Source: Methanocellales archaeon
Lineage (GTDB): Archaea > Halobacteriota > UBA148 > JAUWXC01
Assembly (NCBI GenBank): GCA_030610945.1
Contig: JAUWQV010000003.1
Coordinates: 124,001 to 188,000, forward strand
Direction: 5' to 3'
DNA length: 64,000 nt
Part shown: piece after piece, positions 9,162-17,157 of the stretch
Position numbering within the stretch: the first letter of the stretch is position 1
Layout: every line of letters begins with the position of its first letter
Position numbers and translations under genes: made by a program
The notes under the pieces: model-generated
What the model saw: the letters and a program-made list of their open reading frames with translations, nothing else
Told to the model about the DNA's origin: nothing
The model's database searches: none

Positions 9162-9178
9162 TAATACTAGTAGTATTA
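9162..9178. promoter_or_regulatory. palindromic operator of the toxin-antitoxin operon
   Basis: A perfect 17-bp palindrome, TAATACTA-G-TAGTATTA, lies between the TATA-like element (9183-9190) and the toxin start codon at 9160. Binding here by an antitoxin dimer would block transcription initiation, the usual autoregulation of type II toxin-antitoxin operons. Confidence 0.7.
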
Positions 9179-9182
9179 ATGA

Positions 9183-9190
9183 TACTTAAA
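9183..9190 (-). promoter_or_regulatory. TATA-like element of the toxin-antitoxin operon
   Basis: The minus strand reads TTTAAGTA, centred about 26 bp upstream of the GTG start at 9160. This predicts initiation at or near the start codon. Confidence 0.4.
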
Positions 9191-9221
9191 TCTTCTGAGA
9201 GCTTTGTGATTAAAATAACCA

Positions 9222-10385
9222 TCACCTCAGCGCCCTCGCAAAAACTCCCGACAATTTCAATAATCTCGGCTTTGCCAGAATCAATTTCTTCACCACTGCC
9301 GAGGGATAATCCATATCACCATATTGAGATATGATGTCCAAAATCTCTGGATCCTCAAGCGTCTTGACTACTTTATCGTAATCTACATCACTCAACTTCC
9401 CCATGGCCTCATGAATCTTCATCCCAATCGATAGCTCTCGCCCTATGGCAGACCTCCAGCGCTTTTCATACTCTGCCAGGCGTTTCGCTGACGTATCGCC
9501 CTCTTTTACAGCGGCGGCTGCCACCTCTCCCGCAATCTTCGCGCACAGGGCACCGGTGTATATGCCCCCTCCGGACGTGGGTTTTACCTGCGCAGCAGCA
9601 TCGCCGACGAGCATTAGTCCTTCGGCAACCATTCGCTCGGGTGGACCAAGTGGAATTGCGCCTGCTTCGAAGTTGAGGCGAGAGTTGCGATACCTCTTCG
9701 ATACGATGGGGTGCGATTTCAGCATCTTCTTGAGATGTTGCAAAGGATTGGCAGTCGCGCATAAGCCGATTCTTGCAACATCATCCTCGAGTGGAACTGC
9801 CCAGGCAAAAAATCCTGGCGCCACCGAGCCAACAAACACTTCGACAAAGTCCTGATCGCGCACATCATATAATCCCTCAATTTGCACGCCGCCAAGAACC
9901 TTTTTTGCCCTGCCCAAGCCAGCCCATTTTGCGACCCTGCTGCTGACACCATCTGCACCGATGATGATTTTTGTGCTTACCTCCAAACTCTCGCCTTGGG
10001 CGATGATGTTGAGTTTTCCGTTCTTCAGGCCAGTCGCTTTAGCCTTGACCAAGAGGTCAGCACCTGCCTTAACCGCCTGTCTCGCAAGCTCCCTGTCGAA
10101 AATCTTCCTATCTATCACATATGCCTTGGTCTCTTTTCCATCGACTGTTATGCCTGTTCCATCCGGCGAATAAATGAAGGCGCCCCTTATCCTGTTCTGT
10201 ATCCACCTTCCCAACCCAATCTCGCATTCATCCAAAGCCCTGGTGCTGATGAGGCCGGTGCATGCCTTGTTGCCAATTTCCTGGTGCTCCTCGATGAGAA
10301 GGACTGATGCACCACCTTTCGACGCATACTTAGCTGCCATTGATCCAACTGGACCAGCCCCAACGACCACCACATCATATTCCAT
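9222..10385 (-). CDS. geranylgeranyl reductase family flavoprotein (archaeal lipid saturation)
   Basis: 387 residues. The N-terminal FAD Rossmann motif VVVGAGPVGSMAA is at residues 6-18, an acidic ribose-binding strand (LLIEE) follows, and KACTGLIS gives the conserved Cys near residue 42. The second FAD motif LVGDAAAQVKPTSGGG is near residue 265. This is the digeranylgeranylglycerophospholipid reductase pattern: it hydrogenates isoprenoid chains of membrane ether lipids. It stands alone with its own TATA box and functionally complements the mevalonate genes at 16-20 kb. Several paralogues with different substrates exist in archaea. Confidence 0.9.
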   Translation of the reverse strand: MEYDVVVVGAGPVGSMAAKYASKGGASVLLIEEHQEIGNKACTGLISTRALDECEIGLGRWIQNRIRGAFIYSPDGTGITVDGKETKAYVIDRKIFDRELARQAVKAGADLLVKAKATGLKNGKLNIIAQGESLEVSTKIIIGADGVSSRVAKWAGLGRAKKVLGGVQIEGLYDVRDQDFVEVFVGSVAPGFFAWAVPLEDDVARIGLCATANPLQHLKKMLKSHPIVSKRYRNSRLNFEAGAIPLGPPERMVAEGLMLVGDAAAQVKPTSGGGIYTGALCAKIAGEVAAAAVKEGDTSAKRLAEYEKRWRSAIGRELSIGMKIHEAMGKLSDVDYDKVVKTLEDPEILDIISQYGDMDYPSAVVKKLILAKPRLLKLSGVFARALR

Positions 10386-10410
10386 GTATCAGGCACACCC
10401 TTTTAAGTGT

Positions 10411-10420
10411 AAAATATATA
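10411..10420 (-). promoter_or_regulatory. TATA box for the geranylgeranyl reductase gene
   Basis: The tract AAAATATATA (read on the plus strand) is an A/T-only TATA element about 26-35 bp upstream of the minus-strand ATG at 10385. It lies too close to the plus-strand ATG at 10431 to be a normal promoter for that gene. Confidence 0.5.
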
Positions 10421-10430
10421 TTCTTCATCT

Positions 10431-10604
10431 ATGCAGCCTATTATTGAAATCGTCGCATTTATATGTGCGCTTGAAACGAGTTACCTCATCATAAGAGAGA
10501 TATTCGGGAATAAAATCGATTTAGTAGAGCAGACAATCCTGACAGGGGGGCTGGGACTAGCGCTATTTGTCATCGTGAGGTTTATTATCGAGTGGGGCGC
10601 ATAA
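10431..10604 (+). CDS. small hydrophobic protein of unknown function
   Basis: 57 residues from the ATG at 10431 to the TAA at 10602-10604. Two hydrophobic segments (about residues 3-20 and 36-53) flank a polar stretch, REIFGNKIDLVEQ. This suggests a small two-helix membrane protein. It lies 19 bp before the next plus-strand gene and could be co-transcribed with it. No family is recognised, and the evidence is only an open frame of coherent composition in an otherwise empty 240-bp gap. Confidence 0.55.
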   Translation: MQPIIEIVAFICALETSYLIIREIFGNKIDLVEQTILTGGLGLALFVIVRFIIEWGA

Positions 10605-10623
10605 CATAGCGAGGGGTAAAAAG

Positions 10624-10953
10624 ATGTCTGTTAAAAGTAAGATTCTCGGTATTTTCAAAGGCGCAGACAAAGACGAAAAGAAAATGCCTAAAGTTGACTA
10701 TTTGTGTAAAATTGTTAAATGCCAGGGTAAAAAAATTGGCGAGAGCATAGCCGTTGATGAAGAGCAATTGCTAGTAATAAATAAAAAGGAGATTCTTGCA
10801 ATTCCATTGGGTAAGGTTGTCGAGGTCTCAGAGGAAGAAATCATCCTTGATAAATTCAACAAAACAAAGGCTAAAAAAGCTGGCAAATCATGGAAGAAAA
10901 ACGAGGCGGACAAGCTTAAATTCGACGAGCAGGGAATGATGATAAGCGAGTGA
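10624..10953 (+). CDS. small conserved archaeal protein, DUF5749-like
   Basis: 109 residues, lysine-rich, with a short N-terminal tail, then a predicted beta-rich core (YLCKIVKCQGKKIGESIAV ... LLVINKKEILAIPLGKVVEV), then a charged helical C-terminus. The core resembles the small beta-barrel family DUF5749. I assign it from memory and with reserve. It sits 4 bp upstream of pth2 and probably shares its transcript. Function unknown. Confidence 0.6.
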   Translation: MSVKSKILGIFKGADKDEKKMPKVDYLCKIVKCQGKKIGESIAVDEEQLLVINKKEILAIPLGKVVEVSEEEIILDKFNKTKAKKAGKSWKKNEADKLKFDEQGMMISE

Positions 10954-10957
10954 GTCC

Positions 10958-11305
10958 ATGTTTAGTTATAAACAGTGCATAGTCATCAGGTCTGATTTGA
11001 AACTCTCGACTGGGAAGTTGGCTGTACAAGTGGCACACGCCGCCATAGGAGCGTATGAGCGGGCTGAGCCGAAAATACGAAGGGCATGGAAGGGCGAGGG
11101 GCAGAAAAAGGTCGTTTTGAAAGTAAATGAGTTAAAGGAGTTGTACGAGTTGGAGAAGAAGGCGAAACGCCTTGGTTTCCCTGCAGCACTGATTACGGAT
11201 GCGGGGCTAACCGAAATTCCCCCTGACACGGTTACTGCACTGGGCATCGGACCTGCAAAAAGCGAGGAGTTGGACAGACTCACAGGGGATTTGCCGTTAT
11301 TGTGA
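10958..11305 (+). CDS. pth2: peptidyl-tRNA hydrolase, archaeal/eukaryotic type 2
   Basis: 115 residues, the usual Pth2 length. Recognisable segments: the N-terminal strand QCIVIRSDLKLSTGKLAVQVAHAA with the conserved Lys and His-containing helix, and ITDAGLTEIPPDTVTALGIGPA with the conserved Asp-Ala-Gly and TVTALGIGP. It releases peptides from peptidyl-tRNA in the cytoplasm. It lies between the DUF5749-like gene and malate dehydrogenase, spaced like an operon. Confidence 0.95.
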   Translation: MFSYKQCIVIRSDLKLSTGKLAVQVAHAAIGAYERAEPKIRRAWKGEGQKKVVLKVNELKELYELEKKAKRLGFPAALITDAGLTEIPPDTVTALGIGPAKSEELDRLTGDLPLL

Positions 11306-11313
11306 GGGAGAAG

Positions 11314-12189
11314 ATGGTCAAGATTGGATTTGTGGGCGCAGGAAGAATCGGTTCTACCTCAGCCTACGCCACCATGTACGACGTGGACTGTGATGAAATA
11401 GCGTTAGTAGACCTAGTCGAGGATTTAGCAGCAGGCGAGGCGATGGATCTGGAGACAGCGGCAATTGCGATGGGTAAAAACGTTATTGTGGAGGGCGGAA
11501 AGGATTACTCGCTCCTGAAAAACTCGGACATTATCGTGGTATCGGCTGGCATCGCAAGAAAAGTTGGAACGACCCGGCTGGATTTGACCAAGACGAACGC
11601 AGGCATTGTCCAGGACATCATAAAAAAGATAGGCCAACATGCCCATGATGCAATTCTTATTCTAACAACGAATCCAGTTGATGTGATGACATACGTTGCA
11701 TACAAAGCATCTGGAAAGCCAAGAAATGAGGTTATGGGCATGGGCGCATCCCATGATACTGCCAGGCTAAGAGAACAGATACTGCGATTGGGCATAGAGG
11801 AGACTAATGCAATGGTAATCGGCGAGCACGGGGATAGTATGGTTTGCTTGAAGGGGCAGACGAAAATTAAAAGCAAGGAGTGGGGAGTTGTCATAAAAGC
11901 CACGAAGGAAAGAGGGATGGAAATCATAAAGAGGAAAAGTGCCACCTATTATGCTCCTGCTTCCTGTATCGCAAAAATCGTGAAGGCGATAGTGAGTGAT
12001 GAAAATGCTGTTATGCCGGTAAGCGCTGTGCTGGAAGGAGAATATGGGCTGCGCGACGTCGCGATAGGCATGCCGGCAATAATTGGCAAACATGGAGCAA
12101 AGGTGCTGGAGTGCGAACTAAGCAAAGAAGAGATGGTAACGCTGAAAGAGTCGGCAAAGGTCGTCAAGAAAACACTGAAGGAGATTTGA
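11314..12189 (+). CDS. mdh: malate dehydrogenase (LDH/MDH family)
   Basis: 291 residues from the ATG at 11314, chosen over the GTG at 11302 because GGGAG ends 3 nt before it. The NAD motif GFVGAGRIGS is at the N-terminus, and the Asp ending the second strand (LVDLVEDLA) indicates NAD(H). The substrate loop RKVGTTRLDL carries the arginine pair typical of malate rather than lactate enzymes, as in Archaeoglobus MDH. NPVDVMT and the catalytic His in GEHGDSM follow. It interconverts malate and oxaloacetate. It is shorter than bacterial MDH but normal for this archaeal group. The stop overlaps the truD start (TGATG). Confidence 0.93.
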   Translation: MVKIGFVGAGRIGSTSAYATMYDVDCDEIALVDLVEDLAAGEAMDLETAAIAMGKNVIVEGGKDYSLLKNSDIIVVSAGIARKVGTTRLDLTKTNAGIVQDIIKKIGQHAHDAILILTTNPVDVMTYVAYKASGKPRNEVMGMGASHDTARLREQILRLGIEETNAMVIGEHGDSMVCLKGQTKIKSKEWGVVIKATKERGMEIIKRKSATYYAPASCIAKIVKAIVSDENAVMPVSAVLEGEYGLRDVAIGMPAIIGKHGAKVLECELSKEEMVTLKESAKVVKKTLKEI

Positions 12190-13490
12190 TGGGCAGTCCT
12201 GCGTTCCCACTCGAGCAAAAGGTTGGCATCGAACTTTATCTGACAAAAAATCCCGGCATAGGCGGCAAGATTCGCCAGCAAATAGAAGATTTCTATGTAG
12301 AGGAAATCACGAACAGGGAAGAGGGGGCAGAAGGAAAATATTTGATTCTCGAGCTGACTAAACGCGATTGGGATACGCACCACCTGATAAGGGAATTATC
12401 CAGAGCGCTTGGCGTTAGCCAGAAAAGGTTCGGCTTTGCAGGAACAAAAGACAAGAGGGCACTTACAAAGCAAAAGATTAGTATCTGGGACGTAAACGAG
12501 GATGCGCTTAAGAGAATTAATCTGCCAGGCGTTGAGCTAAGGGTTGTCGGCAGGTCCAACAAAAAAGTGGTCTTGGGCGACCTGCGGGGCAACAAGTTCA
12601 GGATTGTCATCAGGGATGTAGAGTTCTCCTTAGATGTCGTGAAAGAAAGGGTAAAATCCATCACGGACGAGATTGCCCAGATGGAAGGCATTCCAAACTT
12701 CTTTGGCATGCAACGATTCGGTGTGCAGCGTCCCGTAACCCATTTAGTCGGAGAGGCGATTGTCAGGGGTGATTTAAAGAAGGCTGTGCTGACATATCTC
12801 GCGGAAGTCTCCCCTAACGAGCCGGAGGATGTGCAAAGCGCAAGAAGTGCACTCGCAAAGGACTTAAATTTCCATGAAGCGCTAAAAGAATTCCCGCTTT
12901 TTCTGAGGTATGAAAGGGCGATGCTGAATGTACTAGTCCAAAACCCAGAAGACTATCTTGGCGCTTTGGGAGCTTTGCCCCAAAAACTGCAACAGATGTT
13001 CGTTCACGCGTATCAATCGTGCATATTCAACAAAATACTGAGCGAAAGACTCAGGAGGAATTTGTCGTTAAACAGTGCCCTGCCCGGTGATATCGTTTGT
13101 TTTCCCAATAAGACTGGGCTGCCGAATGTCTTGCGAACTCAGAGAGTCAAGGAAGATAATGTTAAGGGTATGAATAATTTAATCACAAGAAAGAGGGCTT
13201 TCGTTACCGCGCCGCTATTTGGTTATGAAATGAGACTCGCAGACGGCATACCAGGCGAGATTGAGCGGTCAGTTATCGAGAGCATGAAAATAGAGAAAGA
13301 TGATTTCAGGATACCTGAGGCACCGGAACTGGCATCCAAGGGTAGAAGAAGGGAGATATTATGCTACCTTTGCCCGAGTTATGAAGTCAAACAAGAAGTA
13401 GTGCTGCAATTCTCACTGCCGAAAGGCAGCTATGCGACGACTGTGCTGCGCGAGTATATGAAAACAGACCCATTAAGTGCTGGATATTAA
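12189..13490 (+). CDS. truD: tRNA pseudouridine(13) synthase TruD
   Basis: 433 residues. The catalytic segment FGFAGTKDKRALTKQKIS carries the essential Asp in GTKDK (about residue 83). The TRUD insertion domain follows, with GIPNFFGMQRFG and the C-terminal QLYQ-like helix replaced by VHAYQSCIFNKILSERL. It makes pseudouridine at tRNA position 13. The start at 12189 overlaps the mdh stop by one base. The last 18 bp overlap the convergent sppA gene. Confidence 0.95.
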   Translation: MGSPAFPLEQKVGIELYLTKNPGIGGKIRQQIEDFYVEEITNREEGAEGKYLILELTKRDWDTHHLIRELSRALGVSQKRFGFAGTKDKRALTKQKISIWDVNEDALKRINLPGVELRVVGRSNKKVVLGDLRGNKFRIVIRDVEFSLDVVKERVKSITDEIAQMEGIPNFFGMQRFGVQRPVTHLVGEAIVRGDLKKAVLTYLAEVSPNEPEDVQSARSALAKDLNFHEALKEFPLFLRYERAMLNVLVQNPEDYLGALGALPQKLQQMFVHAYQSCIFNKILSERLRRNLSLNSALPGDIVCFPNKTGLPNVLRTQRVKEDNVKGMNNLITRKRAFVTAPLFGYEMRLADGIPGEIERSVIESMKIEKDDFRIPEAPELASKGRRREILCYLCPSYEVKQEVVLQFSLPKGSYATTVLREYMKTDPLSAGY

Positions 13491-14393
13491 CCGTCCATAT
13501 GGGCTTTCTTCGAGATACCGCAGGTAATACCGAGCGTAATCTGCCCCTTCCAAGGTCTCGCCGCCAAAAAGCAATTGGGCAAGCGTTGGTGTGTTCATGT
13601 ATTTCACCCTCGGCGTTCCCTCGATGCCCCCCAGTTCAGCGGCAATGTCAATCGCATCATGCAGGTTGCCAAATTCGTCAACCAATCCAAGGGCCCTCGC
13701 ATCGGCACCAGTATAGATTCTGCCATCTGACAATTCTTTTACTCTGGATATGGACATATTCCGGTCTTCTGCAATCTCGCTCACAAATCGCTCGTACGCG
13801 CTCATCACAACATCATTTGCGTATTGCTTCTCCTCGCCAGTCAAGCCCCTCCAGTCCGCACCCATATCCTTGAACTCACCAGATTTTACAGGGTAGAATT
13901 CGATTCCCTCGTTGCCATAATACTCTGATTTATCTGTGAACACCCAGATTACGCCAATGCTTCCCGTCATCGTATCTGGGTTGGCTACGATGACATCCGC
14001 AGGTGCTGAAATATAATAAGCACCTGAAGTGGCAATATCGCCCATTGACACGATTATTGGAATGCCCTTATCCTGTGCCCTTTTAATCTCAGTTACAATC
14101 TCCTGCGCTGCAGCCGGCGTCCCTCCAGGGCTATTAATCCTTAAGACTATCGCGCTGATTGAAGCATCCTCGGTGGCTTCCCTGATGTTCTTGCATATGT
14201 TCTCTGACGTTGCATATCCTATGCCCAAAGGCACATTCCCAGTTATCATCCCTCCCTGGACATAAATCACGGCAACCTGTTTTCCCGCCCGGATATCCTT
14301 CATGGGCCCAATGTACACCAGAGCGGCAACAAGTACTGCGCAAAATACGATGGCTATTGCCAGACATGCCAGCACTTTTTTTCTATGTTCCAT
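13473..14393 (-). CDS. sppA: signal peptide peptidase SppA, S49 family
   Basis: 306 residues from the ATG at 14393. An upstream in-frame start would run through the tRNA-Val gene and is rejected. One N-terminal transmembrane helix (about 7-30) anchors the protein, with the catalytic domain outside. The nucleophile Ser lies in IATSGAYYISAPAD and the general-base Lys in VKSGEFKDMG, matching the archaeal/Bacillus Ser-Lys dyad. It degrades cleaved signal peptides and membrane protein fragments. The 3' end overlaps truD. Confidence 0.92.
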   Translation of the reverse strand: MEHRKKVLACLAIAIVFCAVLVAALVYIGPMKDIRAGKQVAVIYVQGGMITGNVPLGIGYATSENICKNIREATEDASISAIVLRINSPGGTPAAAQEIVTEIKRAQDKGIPIIVSMGDIATSGAYYISAPADVIVANPDTMTGSIGVIWVFTDKSEYYGNEGIEFYPVKSGEFKDMGADWRGLTGEEKQYANDVVMSAYERFVSEIAEDRNMSISRVKELSDGRIYTGADARALGLVDEFGNLHDAIDIAAELGGIEGTPRVKYMNTPTLAQLLFGGETLEGADYARYYLRYLEESPYGRLISST

Positions 14394-14394
14394 A

Positions 14395-14468
14395 TGGGCC
14401 CGGCCGGATTCGAACCGGCGACCTCCGCCATGTGAAGGCGACGTCATAACCAACTAGACCACGGGCCC
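14395..14468 (-). tRNA. tRNA-Val (CAC)
   Basis: 74 nt with a 7-bp acceptor GGGCCCG/CGGGCCC, discriminator A, T-loop TTCGAAT and anticodon loop TTCACAT giving CAC. No intron. It differs from the tRNA-Val (TAC) at 32340-32413 at only about three positions, so the two are recent duplicates. Confidence 0.96.
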
Positions 14469-14476
14469 GCGGCCAA

Positions 14477-14561
14477 CGTCGAGGGAGGGATTTGAACCCT
14501 CGAGTCCCTAAGGGACACAGGTTTAGCAAACCTGCGCCATACCGGGCTAGGCGACCTCGAC
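14477..14561 (-). tRNA. tRNA-Ser (GCT)
   Basis: 85 nt, class II, with a long variable arm (GTCCCTTAGGGAC), acceptor GTCGAGG/CCTCGAC, discriminator G and anticodon loop TTGCTAA giving GCT. It lies 8 bp from tRNA-Val, and both are probably cut from one precursor. Confidence 0.96.
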
Positions 14562-14628
14562 TAAAGAGTATATCGCGTTTAGATATTTGTGTATTGCTAC
14601 ATATAGAGGTTGTTCTAATTGTGTGGCA

Positions 14629-14934
14629 GGCAGGCTATCGGTCGTCGTTCCCATCATGTCCCAGCAACCCGAGACCCATCCTCTGCCTCGCAACCCTGTA
14701 AGCGCCGGTCATTCACGGTAAGTCTGCTCCCTTCCGGACCTAAACCAGTACCCGTGACCAAGATTAAAGACAAACCCTTCGGTTAGCCCTCAACCAAAGC
14801 CGACCCAACAGGACGGGGCATCATAGTAGGTTCTTGGACTGAATCACAATGGAAACGTCTTCCTCAAGCTTCGCCCCTCGCATATCGACGATTTCGAGTT
14901 ACAGGCGACGCCGAATCGCCCAGGCTAGCCCGCC
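14629..14934 (-). ncRNA. ffs: SRP RNA (archaeal 7S RNA)
   Basis: About 306 nt. Read on the minus strand, the 5' end GGCGGGCTA pairs with TAGCCTGCC at the 3' end (helix 1 of archaeal SRP RNA). The universally conserved domain IV tetraloop and SRP54-binding region GGTCCGGAAGGGAGCAG lies near 14720-14745. It is the scaffold for SRP19 and SRP54 in co-translational membrane targeting. The ends are set from the helix-1 pairing and may be off by a few bases. Confidence 0.95.
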
Positions 14935-14997
14935 AATTTAAAACATAAATGCTAAGAAGCAATAAACTTATCGCAGTATACGCGATATGGAATCAAC

Positions 14998-15240
14998 ATG
15001 ACAGAAGAACTGGTCGGCTACGTTTCCGGAAACAGAAAAAGGGAGCAAATCATACAGGCACTTTCAAATACCAACCTTGGAGCAGACAAAATCGCCAGAA
15101 TATCGCGCATACCCGAGCGGCTTGTCGTGAGAATTTTAGAGGATTTGAAGAAGAAGGGGTTAGTCAAGGTCGACGAAAAAGTATATGCGCTGACCGAGAC
15201 CGGCATTGATGTAGAGAACAAAATCAAGAGTTTGCGCTAG
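14998..15240 (+). CDS. small winged-helix DNA-binding protein
   Basis: 80 residues. Helices and the turn (RKREQIIQALSNTNLGADKIARISRIPERLVVRILEDLKKKG, about residues 13-54) followed by VKVDEKVYALTETG as the wing match a minimal archaeal winged helix. Target unknown. The last base of its stop codon is also the first base of tRNA-Pro, so read-through transcripts would be cut by RNase P exactly at the stop. Confidence 0.8.
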   Translation: MTEELVGYVSGNRKREQIIQALSNTNLGADKIARISRIPERLVVRILEDLKKKGLVKVDEKVYALTETGIDVENKIKSLR

Positions 15241-15313
15241 GGGCTGTAGGGTAGCCTGGTTATCCTAGGGGACTGGGGGTCCTCTGACTGGAGTTCAAAT
15301 CTCCGCAGCCCCA
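15240..15313 (+). tRNA. tRNA-Pro (GGG)
   Basis: 74 nt with acceptor GGGGCTG/CAGCCCC, discriminator A, T-loop TTCAAAT and anticodon loop CTGGGGG giving GGG. It begins on the last base of the preceding stop codon, so it is likely co-transcribed with the winged-helix gene. Confidence 0.95.
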
Positions 15314-15357
15314 CTGATACCATAATTACGTCTAATGTCGATGTGTAATTCGTTAAA

Positions 15358-15364
15358 TTTATAA
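15358..15364 (+). promoter_or_regulatory. TATA box for the HTH regulator / mevalonate operon
   Basis: TTTATAA, centred about 28 bp upstream of the ATG at 15390. The transcript would begin very close to the start codon, as in leaderless archaeal mRNAs. Confidence 0.5.
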
Positions 15365-15389
15365 CCTATCCCGGCATCTACGCACTCTA

Positions 15390-16106
15390 ATGAATGAAAA
15401 CGTTAGTGACATTCGCAAAAGACTGGCCGAAAAGATGGCTGGTGAAATAACCCTCTCAAACAATCCCGGTGAAACGCTGAAGAAGTGGAGAAAAAACTTT
15501 GAGATATCGCAAACAAATTTGTCAGATTTTTTAGATATCTCCCCTTCTGTAATCAGCGACTATGAATCGGGGCGGCGAAAATCGCCCGGAACCTTGATTG
15601 TCAGCAAAATCATAGAGGGCATTTTAGAATTAGATGCACGAAATGGTGCGAAAAAAATCAGGTCCTATCAAAACATCCTGCGCAGCGAATTTAACGTCGA
15701 TATTATCTACGACATCCACGAATATGCCACGCCCATAAGACTCGACAATTTCGCTGAATCGATTCAAGCGGAAAAAATTACGGGGAATTTCAACAAAACG
15801 ATCAACGGGCACACCATGATAGATGGCCCAAGAGCAATCCTGGAGTTATCGTCAAACGAGTTCTTCAGGCTTTATGGATGGAGCACTGAGAGGGCATTGA
15901 TATTTACAAAAGTGTCGACCGGCAAATCCCCCTTGGTTGCAATCAGGGTCACAAACCTTAGACCTGGCGTTGTAGTCTTGCACGGATTAAAAACGCCAGA
16001 AGTGGACCCGATTGCCATAAAGATTGCAGAAATAGAAGGGGTGCCACTAATGGCAACTTGTCTTCCCACAAACAAGCTAATCGATGTTCTAAGAAATTTA
16101 GGGTAG
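15390..16106 (+). CDS. archaeal Cro/C1-type HTH regulator leading the mevalonate cluster
   Basis: 238 residues. An N-terminal helix-turn-helix (about 27-80) with [24 protein letters not shown] is followed by a large C-terminal domain of unknown ligand (about 110-238) with [36 protein letters not shown]. This two-domain build is a known archaeal regulator family, commonly found next to mevalonate genes. It sits 11 bp upstream of HMG-CoA synthase, so it may control isoprenoid flux. The regulated genes are inferred from position. Confidence 0.85.
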   Translation: MNENVSDIRKRLAEKMAGEITLSNNPGETLKKWRKNFEISQTNLSDFLDISPSVISDYESGRRKSPGTLIVSKIIEGILELDARNGAKKIRSYQNILRSEFNVDIIYDIHEYATPIRLDNFAESIQAEKITGNFNKTINGHTMIDGPRAILELSSNEFFRLYGWSTERALIFTKVSTGKSPLVAIRVTNLRPGVVVLHGLKTPEVDPIAIKIAEIEGVPLMATCLPTNKLIDVLRNLG

Positions 16107-16117
16107 AAGGGGGTAAA

Positions 16118-17155
16118 ATGATCGGAATCACAAGTTATGGGGCATACATTCCACGCTACAGAATCAAGGTTGAGGAGATTGCAAGAGTGTGGGGAGATGA
16201 CCCGGAGCATATCAAAAAAGGGTTGCTAATACACGAGAAATCGGTACCGGACCTTGATGAAGATGCTGCTACGATTGCGGTGGAAGCTGCAAGAAGCGCC
16301 ATCGGTAGATGCAACATCGATCCTAAAGAGATAGGAGCGGTTTACGTTGGCTCAGAGAGCCACCCCTATGCTGTAAAGCCCACTGCCACGATAGTCGCAG
16401 AGGCGATTGAAGCAACACCAGACCTAACTGCTGCAGACTTTGAGTTCGCCTGTAAAGCTGGCACGGCTGCGATTCAAGCCTGTATGGGCGAAGTATCGAT
16501 GGGGATGATTAAGTACGGGATGGCAATAGGTGCTGACGTCTCACAGGGCGCACCGGGTGATGCGCTGGAATACACAGCAGCTGCAGGAGGTGCAGCGTAT
16601 ATTATCGGAAAAAAGAATCTTATCGCTGAGATAGAAGATACGTCCTCTTTTACCACAGATACGCCTGATTTCTGGCGTCGCGAAGGGGAGAGTTATCCCA
16701 TGCATGGCGGGAGGTTTACCGGTGAGCCGGCATATTTTAAGCATATAATGTCTGCAACAAAGAGTCTAATGAAAAAAGTCGGTACCAAGCCCGGCGATTA
16801 CGATTATGTAGTATTTCATCAGCCAAATGGCAAGTTTCCGCTGCGCATGGCAAAGATGTTGGGATTTGTAGAAGAGCAAATCAGGCCTGGACTGGTTGTA
16901 TCAAAACTGGGCAACACATACGCAGGTTCATCCCTGATAGGACTGGCAGCAGTTCTGGACCAGGCTAAACCAGGATCAAGGATATTGATGACGTCGTTCG
17001 GCTCGGGTGCAGGCAGCGATGCGTTTAGCATGACAGTCACCGACGGAATCGAAGAGACACGGGGCAAGGTGCCAACCGTTGCAGAGCTGTTGAAAAATCC
17101 CAAATACATAGACTATGCATTGTATGCAAAGCATAAAGGCAAGATTGTGGTGTGA
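16118..17155 (+). CDS. hydroxymethylglutaryl-CoA synthase (archaeal)
   Basis: 345 residues from the ATG at 16118, preceded by GAAGGGGG. Thiolase fold with the nucleophile Cys112 in FACKAGTAA and catalytic His234 in [11 protein letters not shown]. It condenses acetoacetyl-CoA with acetyl-CoA to HMG-CoA. The order HMGS-thiolase-DUF35 matches the archaeal complex in which DUF35 holds both enzymes and passes acetoacetyl-CoA directly between them (known from a methanogen structure). Confidence 0.95.
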   Translation: MIGITSYGAYIPRYRIKVEEIARVWGDDPEHIKKGLLIHEKSVPDLDEDAATIAVEAARSAIGRCNIDPKEIGAVYVGSESHPYAVKPTATIVAEAIEATPDLTAADFEFACKAGTAAIQACMGEVSMGMIKYGMAIGADVSQGAPGDALEYTAAAGGAAYIIGKKNLIAEIEDTSSFTTDTPDFWRREGESYPMHGGRFTGEPAYFKHIMSATKSLMKKVGTKPGDYDYVVFHQPNGKFPLRMAKMLGFVEEQIRPGLVVSKLGNTYAGSSLIGLAAVLDQAKPGSRILMTSFGSGAGSDAFSMTVTDGIEETRGKVPTVAELLKNPKYIDYALYAKHKGKIVV

Positions 17156-17157
17156 AC

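Noticed and set aside
14394-14453. 20-residue N-terminal extension of SppA
   Set aside because: It would translate through the tRNA-Val gene. The ATG at 14393 directly precedes the signal anchor.
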